From positions 699,202-763,201 of the forward strand of contig MU270020.1 in NCBI GenBank assembly GCA_021432635.1: a stretch of DNA of 64,000 bases, given 5' to 3'. Position numbers and translations under genes: made by a program. The stretch's first letter is position 1, and each line of letters starts with the position of its first letter. Origin of the DNA: Thozetella sp. PMI_491. Lineage: Eukaryota > Ascomycota > Sordariomycetes > Chaetosphaeriales > Chaetosphaeriaceae. The notes under the pieces were generated by a model. That model saw only the letters and a program-made list of their open reading frames with translations, made no database searches and was not told the origin of the DNA. Shown in pieces: positions 1 to 9,454 of the stretch.

Positions 1-2
1 TC

Positions 3-482
3 GCTACCGGCAAGTATATATTGACATTCGAGGGCTATAGCGGTTCGGTCGGATCTGTGGCATGGTCGAGTGATGACCACTTGCTTGCGTCGACTTCTTC
101 TGACGATACTGTAAAGATCTGGGACATTACCACCGACAAGTGCTTATCGACACTCCAAGTCGGCTTCATCACTTTCCTTAAGTTTGATGCATTTAAACCC
201 CAGCTTTTATATACTAGTGCTGGCACCATCGATTTGGGATCTAAAGTATCTCAGGTTATAGACGATACGTACGATATAGCCTGTTTGCCTCAAATCAAAG
301 GATATGGGCTAAAGAACGACATGTGGATTACATACCAAGGACAAGATCTAATATGGCTTCCCCTAGACTATAGGCATCACTCGTCAGCTATAGTGGGAGA
401 GAGTGTAGCAATCGGCTGTCAATCGGGGTGGGTCCTGATATTGGCCTTCTCCCCTCACAATCCACCCATCGCCGTTAGATAG
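3..482 (+). CDS. WD40-repeat protein, 3' end only (partial)
   Basis: The reading frame is open to the left edge of the window, so only the C-terminal ~159 codons are present and the true start lies outside. One clear WD40 blade is visible: a GxSGSVGSVAWS stretch followed by LLAS.S.DDTVKIWD, ending in the canonical WD dipeptide around nucleotides 45-130. The remaining ~115 residues have no strong repeat signature and look like a degenerate last blade plus tail. Family knowledge: in filamentous fungi such tails commonly end NACHT/NLR-type (HET-E-like) proteins or stand-alone beta-propeller scaffolds. Which of these applies cannot be decided without the upstream sequence. No intron is needed in the visible part. 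Confidence 0.7.
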   Translation, partial: ATGKYILTFEGYSGSVGSVAWSSDDHLLASTSSDDTVKIWDITTDKCLSTLQVGFITFLKFDAFKPQLLYTSAGTIDLGSKVSQVIDDTYDIACLPQIKGYGLKNDMWITYQGQDLIWLPLDYRHHSSAIVGESVAIGCQSGWVLILAFSPHNPPIAVR

Positions 483-1363
483 TACGTCAAGTCATCTCTA
501 CTTATAAACTAGATTATATTTTTTTGTCATAGCGTGCCACAAGAAGGGGTCTGGGGGAACCGGGTACTTCATAGACTTGGTTTTCTTTCCAGCAAGTTCG
601 AGAACATGGAGGCCGGATGCAATACGAGAAAGCCACCAAGTGCAGAATGGTTGACTCCGCTGTGTGTTTCGATCAAGGGCGGCTGTTGTAGAATTTGTCC
701 AGAAAATCAGCATGTGCCGTAGTTTGGACTGCTGTTTTTGGCTGGCGTGAGGATTCAGGTTTCAGCAATCTAAACTGCCCCAATAAGTAGATATATTTTC
801 GGCAAGGCATATGTACCCTCGATGTTAAGAGTATCTACGCAGTATAAACCCCTTGGTGCATATGCAGAGGCTGTATATATCTAGTTCTCAGTAGGGAAAA
901 GGAGCTAGAATAAGCTTTTTCTGTGGAAAAAGTCTGGTTTCTGGCACGACGCTTCTGGTGTCTGAAGCCTTGGTAACTTCAAGCCGCGGGAAACCCCTTC
1001 GTGCCTACAGATGAAGGGAAAACTAAAAGTTAAGCTCCAAATTTTCTTGGGACTACTGACAGAAAGTCGTAACCATGAGTTTCTTGTTTTGCGATGAATC
1101 ACACCTTCGGTAACGAAAGCTTAAAATCTGGCTTAAATCACGGTGTGGCCGGACATCTTCCTATCTGCCCTGCAGCTGCTCCATAATTGTAAAAGCTGCC
1201 CACTGCCATTTTACTAGCGCCATTCGGAGATACCTTCAGCTATATTCATATTTATGAGACCCCACTGTACATCCTCAAAGCACCACCGACTTTCTCTCTT
1301 ACTTTCTACCCCCACCAACACCAATATCAAATACAACCTTTCGCCCTGCGATCATTGCTGGAA
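483..1363. other. Intergenic region, no gene seen
   Basis: About 880 bp between the WD40 tail and the F-box-like gene. It contains only short frames with no protein-like composition. The last ~150 bp before the next start is pyrimidine- and CA-rich (CTTTCTCTCTTACTTTCT type), as is usual for fungal 5' leaders. Confidence 0.5.
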
Positions 1364-2956
1364 ATGAAGCAAATAACAACGTCAGAAACACCCTCTAGCA
1401 TCTCTTGGCAACGCTTTCCCGCAGAGATCCGAATTGCGATCCTGGAAGTCTTGTTGCAAACTGAGGGTAGTTTGGCCAGCTTCGCCACAGTATCGCGAGA
1501 ATGGCAGACAATAATCGAGCAGCACAGCTTTTCCCGGATCAAGCTGACACTGGGCTCACGCCTCGCCAACTTCGGCTCGATGATGCATCGTAACCGAGCT
1601 CTCGTACGTTACGTATGGTTCTGCGTGGAACTACAGGCATACGATTGCTCCGAATGCGAGTCGCTAGATAAGGATAAGTGGGGCCTTAGTCTAGACGACA
1701 ATGTCCGGATTGTGAACGGACTCGAGGCTTTATTCTCGACTCTCAGCACGTGGGAGCCACGCCCGTGCAGAGAAATGCTGCAGCTTGATATTAGCGTCCA
1801 CTCCCCGAGCGACTCGGAGCACTGGTATAAATATCTCACGTTTGAGCCCGATTTACCAGCGGAAGATTGCGCACTCCCTTTACTGAAACAGCAGTCAATA
1901 CTGCTTCGGCCTGAATATGACGATCATAACCATGGCTGGAGGGCTGGCCGTCAAGTCTCGCTTCCGAGTATGGCAGCGCTCGAGAAGACGTTTGACGAAA
2001 TTATGGATCTTGGACCATTCGAGAATGAAGCACAGGATATGGAGTGGTGGGGGCGACTGCCGTTGATCCCGGCCGTAACAAACGTGCTTCTGCGTCAACA
2101 GACCCGTCGACGATGGAAGCCACAGGCGCTGGCACAGCTACTTTCACGTTTCCCCAGGCTACAGGAAATTCACTATGAGCCCTGGAGAGAATGGACGGAT
2201 TGTCTGCAGAGCTTCACGGATCAATCGTCCCAAGAGCTTTTCAAGTCACTCGCTTCCAGCCAGCCGCAGCTACAGAAATTGGTCCTTTTCGAGAATTCTG
2301 CACTCGAATACACGAGAAACCAATTGTTTTGCAGCCCTTTTCGGACCGCGAGCCCGGATGTTAGCTACGCGCTCTGCTCCACCAGCCTCAAACTCGAACA
2401 GCTATCGGCTTCATTCATCGTGGAGGCTAGTCAATTTTTCGACTGTGCTTGCAAAAATACGTCGTGGTTATGGGCTAACTTGACCTCAGTCGCTTTGACT
2501 ACACGGCTGCTTATGCCCGGGGCAAGTTTGACGAGGATCGAGGATATGCTGCGACAAGCAGCAGCCACGGCCATGAGAATGCCAAAGCTGGAGAATATGG
2601 AGATATGGAACGGACAAAAGGGGTCAGCCATGCTTTTCAGATACCAGCACCGGCGACCTCTTTCCCAGTTCGGAACACAGCGGTCTGCTGTGATAATCTG
2701 GAAAGGGACATGGACCCGTGCCATGGTCTCATGCTTGCGGCCTCGTGTGACCGAAGATTGGGAAGCTGTGGCAAGGCAGCAGAATAGCTTGGCAGTAACC
2801 ATTGTCGAAGAGGCGCTAAGCGAGAGTGATGCCGCTGAGATCAGGTCGCATGGCGATGCGATTTGCTGCTTGAATCTTTCAAGTCCGGTAATTCGGCCAA
2901 TATCATTACGGCAAATTCGGATGGAGCAGATAATCCGCGAGGGAGGCCATGATTAG
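1364..2956 (+). CDS. F-box-like protein, unknown target
   Basis: Single-exon gene of 530 residues. I chose the ATG at 1364; the frame opens slightly earlier but only with a TTG. Residues ~13-50 (WQRFPAEIRIAILEVLL..., then FATVSREWQ) match the degenerate F-box signature of large fungal families: a P-x-E-I-R/L-x-x-I-L core followed by a conserved VSREW segment. The rest is a leucine-poor, Trp-rich region without visible LRR or WD repeats. Family knowledge: F-box proteins recruit substrates to SCF ubiquitin ligases through Skp1. The substrate here cannot be guessed. Such genes are numerous and fast-evolving in Pezizomycotina and are often annotated simply as F-box domain proteins. Confidence 0.75.
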   Translation: MKQITTSETPSSISWQRFPAEIRIAILEVLLQTEGSLASFATVSREWQTIIEQHSFSRIKLTLGSRLANFGSMMHRNRALVRYVWFCVELQAYDCSECESLDKDKWGLSLDDNVRIVNGLEALFSTLSTWEPRPCREMLQLDISVHSPSDSEHWYKYLTFEPDLPAEDCALPLLKQQSILLRPEYDDHNHGWRAGRQVSLPSMAALEKTFDEIMDLGPFENEAQDMEWWGRLPLIPAVTNVLLRQQTRRRWKPQALAQLLSRFPRLQEIHYEPWREWTDCLQSFTDQSSQELFKSLASSQPQLQKLVLFENSALEYTRNQLFCSPFRTASPDVSYALCSTSLKLEQLSASFIVEASQFFDCACKNTSWLWANLTSVALTTRLLMPGASLTRIEDMLRQAAATAMRMPKLENMEIWNGQKGSAMLFRYQHRRPLSQFGTQRSAVIIWKGTWTRAMVSCLRPRVTEDWEAVARQQNSLAVTIVEEALSESDAAEIRSHGDAICCLNLSSPVIRPISLRQIRMEQIIREGGHD

Positions 2957-3487
2957 GTAGGTAGTGGCTATTGAAGCCTTGCAGGACAATTTTTGGGATG
3001 CAACATGCCACACGAGCAGCCAGGAGAACGGAAACTTCTTCAAGACCATTTGTGGTGATGATACAGGCATATGGCAGCATCAGTACGACCACGCCCACAC
3101 ATATCATAGGCGACACACACCTCCACTGACCTGCGATTGAAGCATTCAACTAACCAGTTACACATGCCGCTGCCGTGGCCCATGATGACCTAGTATGAAA
3201 GCTAGAACCAGGGAATTCCTAAGGGATCTTCCTGCACAACCAACCAACAAACCTCCGATGTATCTACCCCTGGGCTGCATTTACCAACGCCACGCGTGGT
3301 TAGTCGAATCCATCATCCTCTTTCCAGCCTTCTCTACTCTGTATACAGCAATGCGGTTGGGCTACGGGCCTGTGGCGCCCTTCTATTGGATGGCATAAAT
3401 AGAAGACGCCTTAACTAGCCTCCTTAGGACTTCTACATGGAAATTATTGCTTCGTGAAACCTTGCATCTAGGCATACCGTGGCATCA
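2957..3487. other. Intergenic region with TAGGTAGGTAG motif
   Basis: About 530 bp separating the F-box-like gene from the convergent PUS1 gene, so it holds two 3' ends. A TAGGTAGGTAG run lies at 2954-2964, overlapping the F-box stop codon. No gene is seen. Confidence 0.4.
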
Positions 3488-5496
3488 TTACTCCTCGACG
3501 CCGTCCTTGTCATCGCCAAGCTCCGCCTCCAGCGCTTTGGGTATCTTTTCTTTTCCAGCCTCTCCCTTGCCCAACCGTTGATATGATGCCTCGAGTCCGC
3601 CCGGGGTCACCCATAGGAAGAAGTCGGTGCGGAAGTTGTCGATCTGATGGAAGAAATTGTAGAAGCTAGAGTGCACGCCACAGGTTAGTGATTAGACAGT
3701 AGGGAGATACGAAGTCTTTGACTCACGCATTTTCGCGCTCTTCCGACTCGAACATGCGCTTGTAGATCTCGCGGTCCTTGAATTCCTGGATCTGTGCCTC
3801 GTACTTGCCGAAGTCGATAGCGTCTTTGCCGAGAACGGTCGTTTGTTTGCGGTTATATTCGTCGAAAACGGGTCGCTCGAGCATGAGACCTAAGCCAGGC
3901 GCCTTGGGGATGCTGATGCGGCGGGCGCCGTAGCTCTCGGAGATGAGGTCGACGGGCGCTCCGCAGCGGGTTACCATGACAGCCATGGCGACCATCTTGC
4001 GGATTTGGTGCATCATGAAGCTCTGGCCGTGCACCTTGAGGGAGAGCCACTCGGTGTCGCGGATCGGGATGGGCGTCGTGTTGAGCACGAAGGACTTGAT
4101 GTGCCGCTTGGCCGACGGGTCCTTAAAGGTCTTGTCGACTGTGTAGTTGTGAAAGTTGTTGGTACCAACGTAGGCGTTCAGGGCGGTCTGGAGTTTCTCT
4201 AGGCGGGCAGGGGTCACTCTGTACCGGCGCTTCGCGGCCACCAGAGCGGCCTTGATATCTCTAACCGCCTTCTCGACAGGTGACAACTCTCGCTGACCGG
4301 AGCCTTCCAATTTGCCCTCTCCCTGCTCTGGTACATCTTTGGCAGCCTCTTCGGCTTCTTGCTTGATAGAATTCTCGGGGATGGCGATGGGGGTGTCGAT
4401 TTTCATGTTCCGGCTGTCTTTGGGGTTGCCTTCGGCAGGATCCGCGCCTCCCTCGCCTTTGTCATCTACCTCCTGGGACTGGTTGAGTGCCTTCTCCACC
4501 TCTTTCCGCACGTCGGGATCGAGCTGGTCGAGCAAGGGTTGAATATCGGTCTCTCGGACATCCTTCCAGAAATCCTTGACATCTTCGAGTCGTCCGAGGT
4601 ACTCGTCAAGCGTGCCCTTTTCCTTGCCGAGCTCGACGATCTTCTTTCCGAGAAAGCTGCCGGGATGTGGCGGCAGGAGCGCGTAGCTGGGCATTAGGTA
4701 CTCGTACCATCTCGAGTCGCAGGCCTGGTACGAGCTGAAGCTGTTCGCCGTGCGTTGGATGCCCCACACCCGGATCTGCTCTGGGAGATGCTCGTTGATC
4801 TTGTCGACGATGTCCTCCTCTTCGATAATGAGCTTTAGCGAGATGACGTTGCCTGCCGCGTGGACGCCTTTGTCCGTCCGCGCGCATCGAATGAAGCTCG
4901 ACTTCTTAGGGTCATCCGCGTTGGTCTTGGCAATGGCGCCGGCCTTGACAAAGGCAGAGAAGAGGTCGCCCTCGATCGTCTTCTCCTTGTGGTTGATTTG
5001 CATGCCATGGTAGCCCGTACCGGCGTATCCGATCAGGACGGCCACCTTACGCTTCGGCTTGCGCTCCTCGGCAGCGATTTCCTCCTTGCTAAATTGGATG
5101 CTCATGAAGCTTTCCCCTTCGTTTTGGGTGTCAATCACGCGGCGGCGCTTCTCAGCTCGCCGCTCGGCAGCGGCTTCGCGTTGCTCTGTGAGCTCGCGCC
5201 TGGGACCTGGTCAGTGTCGACGTTGAGCGGATGCGCGCAAAAGAAACAAGCAGCAAGGAATTCTCAGGCTTGACATACTTTCTCGACTCGGGCATATCCC
5301 ACTTTCTACCTTTTCCCTGGCCTCCGCTGCGTCCCTTGTTGCGGTTGCGATTCTTGTCGAACTTCTTCGCCCCGCCATTGCGCTCCGCATTGGGCTCGGG
5401 TGCTGTGCCGGCGGTCGCCGCGGTAGACTTCGCCGGAGTGTTTGAGGGAGCATCGTGGTCGGCCATATTTTTAGGTGGCGGGACATTGCTTTCCAT
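3488..5496 (-). CDS. PUS1: tRNA pseudouridine synthase 1
   Basis: TruA-family enzyme that isomerises uridine to pseudouridine in tRNA and some other RNAs, mainly nuclear. Three exons (5496-5279, 5199-3727, 3665-3488) give 622 residues; introns of 79 and 61 nt have GTATGT/CAG and GTGAGT/TAG borders and the frame is preserved. An N-terminal ~90-residue basic, Lys/Arg/Asn-rich low-complexity segment precedes the catalytic domain. The domain begins at VLIGYAGTGYHGMQ and carries the ARTDKGVHA signature, whose Asp (residue ~182) is the catalytic nucleophile. A ~60-residue acidic, Ala/Glu/Pro-rich insert separates the two halves of the domain, and HQIRKMV marks the second half. Start: first in-frame ATG (MESNVPPP). 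The charged insert and tail are usual for fungal Pus1. Confidence 0.93.
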
Positions 5497-6278
5497 CGCG
5501 TCAAAGGTCTGGAGAGCAGATTCTCGAAGGACCTTCACCGAGAGTTGGAAACTTTTTTTCTGGAGCTCCAAGGCGGAAAGAACCCCACATTCGCCAGACG
5601 CACGGACCAGGATTCGCGGGGTTGCATGTCGAAGGCTAAGGAGGGATCCGCCCCGCCTTGTTAGTCACACGGGAGCAGCCTTGACCGTGGCGACCCGGCC
5701 ACCTCAACTCACTTGCTTCCTGCTTTCACTGAGTGAGGGCGCAACAACGTGGTCGTTCAATGCGCGCTAAGAATAGCAATCTTTAGCCAATTGGTATGCT
5801 ACTAGCTGAGGTCATATCAAACCTCCTTGACCTACTATCTCTCCGGCCTAGAGTCTCGCAGCGCGCATTGCCCCTACAGGCAGCAGTCACTCGGACAGGG
5901 GATATCGTCATGTGCTCGAGATGGAAAAGGTATATATGTCGAGAAGCAGTTGCTGGCTAACTAAAAAAAGACATTACACAAACCCCCGGGCCCAGGGGAA
6001 TAGCCGTCTCTAAAGAAAATCCCCCGAGGGATGCTATGCAACGCTCCGTACCATGCTATAGGACTAATGATACAGATCGGTACAGTACTGATACAGACCA
6101 ACACATGGGTAGCGAGCTCAGCGGTTGCCGCGAGCACACAGCTGCCCTTGTTTTCTCCACCAAGGAAATAGAGGATAACCTAACCCCAAACTCCGACGCC
6201 TATGCTGGGCATAAGAGGACCAGTCCGGGCAGCGCGCGGCTGCTCTATGTGGTCGAAGTCCAAGGGCACGCGGGGACC
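5497..6278. other. Intergenic region, PUS1 promoter side
   Basis: About 780 bp. It holds the 5' flank of PUS1 (GC-rich, with an AAAAAAAG tract just upstream of the start) and the 3' flank of the next minus-strand gene. No convincing gene is seen; the short frames here are GC-driven. Confidence 0.4.
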
Positions 6279-7490
6279 TCATGTGCGGACCTGCTTCGAG
6301 TCGTCGCCCAGCATTATCCAGGCGTCGGCGTTCGAGGGAGAGAGCGCACCGCCATCGCTGGCGCCATCGCTCTCGCTCTCCTCGTGCATGTCCTCGTCGT
6401 CGTCGTTCAGCCTGTCCAGGAGCGCCCATGCTCCCTCGTCATCGTCGCCGTCATTCTCGTCGTACTCGGAATCCGATAGCAAATCAGGAACAGCAAAAGC
6501 CGCGGTTGCGGCGTGGTCGTCAAAGGAAAGTGCCGGGTTCGGCTGGGAAAGGAAGTCGTGCGAGTGCTCGATCTCCAGCTCGTAGATGGTCGTCAAGGCG
6601 GGCTGCGAGGAGGCCGCCCGCCGCTCCGACGCTCGGCTGGGCGAGGCCGACGGACTCTCCTCTCGCGCGAGCTCGCTCGCCTCGGGGGATATCAGAAACG
6701 CAGCCAGCGCCTCGTCGTCGCGTAGTGTCGAAAAAGAGAGGTGGAGCGGAAGGCATGGGGCGTGCTCTAGGCTGCTGGCACAGGGCTTGCCCTTCCGACC
6801 CCGGCCCCTCTTCGCAGGGCGCACGCTGAACTGGGGCTCGTCGCGGAGTATGGCGTCGAAGTCGAAGCCAGCGCCCCGCTCCTGCTCGTCGTCGTAGAGC
6901 ACGCCGAGGCGATAGAGTTCCGCCTCGTCGAGGAGGTCGGCCATGCCGCTGAAGGAGCGCTTGCGCGAGGAACTGGGCTCGCGAAAGGCTTCCTGGCGCT
7001 CCAGGGAAGGAGGCCGCCTCTCTCTCGCGCGGTCGCCCGGGAGGCGGAGGGGGGACCGCGCCAGGGCGCGGCCCTCCTCCACCTCGTCGACCATCCACTC
7101 GAGTCGAGAGCCGCCGCTGCGGCCCTGCATGCGCGCGTCGAGGGAGCCATATTCACGATACTTGTTCCTGCGCCCGCGGGATGCTTGGAACGCGAGAGCG
7201 GCTAGGTGGTGCTTCTTCCTCAGTTGCGGGGGCCAGTCCTCCCGGAGGAGCTCTTCTATGTCGGATGGGATGCCATCCTCAGCGAGAGTAGCCTGGATCT
7301 GTCGCCAGAGCAGGGTGTCGTGGGCCTCCTCGTACTTGAAGTCGATCTTGGAGAGCTTTTCGCGGGACCAGTGAAAGGGCCGCCGCGGATGCTTCTCCCC
7401 AGGGTTCGCCTTCCGGCCCGGCAGGTGCCGGTGCTCGGAGAGGTTACAGAGATAAGACGAGTCGGAAGGATCGAGTAAGGCGAGTCCCAT
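6279..7490 (-). CDS. Conserved acidic protein of unknown function
   Basis: Single-exon frame of 403 residues from the first in-frame ATG (MGLALLDPSD) at 7490. I do not recognise a named domain. The N-terminal ~110 residues look like a folded, conserved module: HWSREKLSKIDFKYEEAHD, then LREDWPPQLRKKHHLAALAF and KYREYGSLD. The middle is Arg/Ser/Pro-rich and probably disordered, with a basic KRGRGRKGK patch that could be a nuclear localisation signal. The C-terminus is strongly acidic (DSEYDENDGDDDEGAW, DRLNDDDEDMHEESE). This architecture suits a nuclear regulatory or chromatin-associated protein, but that is inference only. A TATAAAT-like element lies near 7706-7712 on the same strand, ~215 bp upstream. 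Confidence 0.65.
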   Translation of the reverse strand: MGLALLDPSDSSYLCNLSEHRHLPGRKANPGEKHPRRPFHWSREKLSKIDFKYEEAHDTLLWRQIQATLAEDGIPSDIEELLREDWPPQLRKKHHLAALAFQASRGRRNKYREYGSLDARMQGRSGGSRLEWMVDEVEEGRALARSPLRLPGDRARERRPPSLERQEAFREPSSSRKRSFSGMADLLDEAELYRLGVLYDDEQERGAGFDFDAILRDEPQFSVRPAKRGRGRKGKPCASSLEHAPCLPLHLSFSTLRDDEALAAFLISPEASELAREESPSASPSRASERRAASSQPALTTIYELEIEHSHDFLSQPNPALSFDDHAATAAFAVPDLLSDSEYDENDGDDDEGAWALLDRLNDDDEDMHEESESDGASDGGALSPSNADAWIMLGDDSKQVRT

Positions 7491-9454
7491 GCTGGGCTTC
7501 TTAAGAGTGCGAGGCGGGGAGAGTGGTGATGTGTTCTGTTGGAGGAGTAGGGGTGCCTGAGGGCACAAACAATGCGCAAGATAAATGACAAGAATGCAGG
7601 CAAATGCGCCTTTAGCAAGACAAGCGCGCTAGCGTGCGCCGAACAGGTTCGCCGGTGATGTGGCCTCTGTGAGTTACGCACCTTCCGGAAGGCTGGAGAA
7701 GCATCGATTTATACGGCCTGGTCGGCGAGCGACCTGGACGGGCTCCGCGATTGGCCGGGCGGGGAGTCATGGACGGGCGCTGAGCCGTCTGGACCCTTTG
7801 GGCGCTATGGGAGGTTACGTGGTGTAGGGGGTGCGCACGTCATTGGCGCAGAGGGCCTAGTGACTCACCCAGGCGATCTCGTGGTGGCGGAGTTACCTGG
7901 CAGGCAGAGCGGCCCACGGCAGCCGGCCCCCTGTCGGCTCATCCTATATTGGCGCTTTGTGAGGCAGAATGACAGTGTAGCTAGCGCCCTCTCCGCAGTC
8001 ATCTGATGGCTTGTCTGGGGATTGCCAGATGGACGCTTCCGAGAGGGCAATTCAGTGTCGCATGTCTCTTCCTCCCTCCCCTTTTCAAAATTTAGACTGC
8101 CCCCGTGCCTCGGCTTGATTCGCACCAGTTCGTCGCTACCCGGCGGCAGAAAGCCAAAGCGGCCCGCAGCCCGCAGCCCCCAAGCTTCGGGGACCGGGTG
8201 CCCGAGTATAGCCGGCCCACCAGGGGTTCCCGGGGGCTGTCACGCCCCCCAGCTCCCTGCCTATCGTGCCTGTCCGTAGGTAGGCTGGTAGGGTACTTTG
8301 GGGGGCCCAGCAGAACACTGATAAGCAACCACCGCCCGCCTAGAGAACGAGCTGGAATCCATTCCTTCAGGCACCCTCAATAGAGTGGGAACTTTACACA
8401 GAGGTGCCTGCTCAATTGTCACGCACGCTGCTCGCCTCGCCGACCCCGCTGCACGCAAAAAGCACAAGCTGAGCACGACACCAAGTGCAGAGCCGGCCAG
8501 ATCGGCCGACCGAAGAGTTGCCAGAGCCGACGAGTCAGCCCCTTGGGCCGGACATGGGAGGCAGCAGGACGAGAAGGGTAGGCGCTGCGCGATCACTGCG
8601 TAGTTTGTAACGAGGCGGACCGGAGCCTCGGGCGCTGCCCTGGGCCGCCGCAATGCTACATGTTGCAGTTGTGGACTAAGCCGCCCGCAGATTCGGTGCG
8701 ACGGTGACGCCGACAGCTTTTTTTTTATTTTTTTTTATTTTTTTTTTTTTTTTTTTTGCTGCCCAGGGCGCTTCCATCCAGTGGGCCGTGAAACCTGGCG
8801 TTGGGTGTTCGCAGCTTGAGCAGGCGCATTAGCCCGGCTGTGTTGACTCAACGGTTGCCCACTCGAGTGCCTGCCGCGCACTGCCCCGAGCAGGACTAAG
8901 TCCGAAACCACCTTCCCAGATAGTTACTTCATTTGTGAATTGCCTTGCTTGCTGATCACATTGGTGCGGCAGTGGCCGTTGTTTATCAGAAACTGGTTAG
9001 CACGAATCTAAAGCGAGTAGGGATGGTGAATGTGGATGATGAAAATGCGTCTTGTATAGGTATGCTCTATGGGTGCAGGTGCAGTAGGGCGCCTCACTTG
9101 CACATGCTGTCTAATAGGCCGCTGCAAAGTTGCACAGAGCTCAGACCTTTTTTTTCTTATCTGGTTCCTGGCCACTCCAAACCAGTTGCTAGTCATCAGC
9201 TGGGCGATGGGGCGGATCCAGCATCCGCTAATTATTATCTGGGGGCTAACCTCTTTCGCCCCAGTGCATGTGTGTGCAGTCTTATCCGACCTTCGGCACG
9301 TGAGGTCTGTAGAGCATCGACTTGCCAATTACCCGCCGTGAACGCATGCGCTCTCCATTCGGAAAGCTTGCTCAACAGACCTGACGTGGCCAGTGGGTTG
9401 ATACGGCCGTTCAATTACTGCACATGACGGTTCTCCCCAGCACAATGGGACTCG
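7491..9454. other. Long intergenic region with a poly-T tract
   Basis: Nearly 2 kb between divergent genes (unknown protein on minus, Zn2Cys6 regulator on plus). GC-rich in its first half with short overlapping frames of Pro/Arg/Ser composition that look like chance. It contains the T tract annotated separately. I see no tRNA cloverleaf or protein-like frame. Confidence 0.4.
8718..8757. repeat. Poly-T / poly-A homopolymer tract
   Basis: Forty bases of T on the plus strand interrupted by only two A residues (at 8727 and 8737). It could be a nucleosome-excluding promoter element or the fossil poly(A) tail of a minus-strand retroposed sequence. No retroelement coding sequence was recognised next to it. 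Confidence 0.9.

Noticed and set aside
6281-7374. Several 100-190 codon frames on both strands
   Set aside because: They are GC-driven shadows of the conserved acidic protein, with extreme Arg/Pro/Ser composition.
8945-9427. 160-codon plus-strand frame upstream of the first regulator
   Set aside because: Cys/Ser/Leu mixture with no domain, ending just before the regulator's leader; likely chance.
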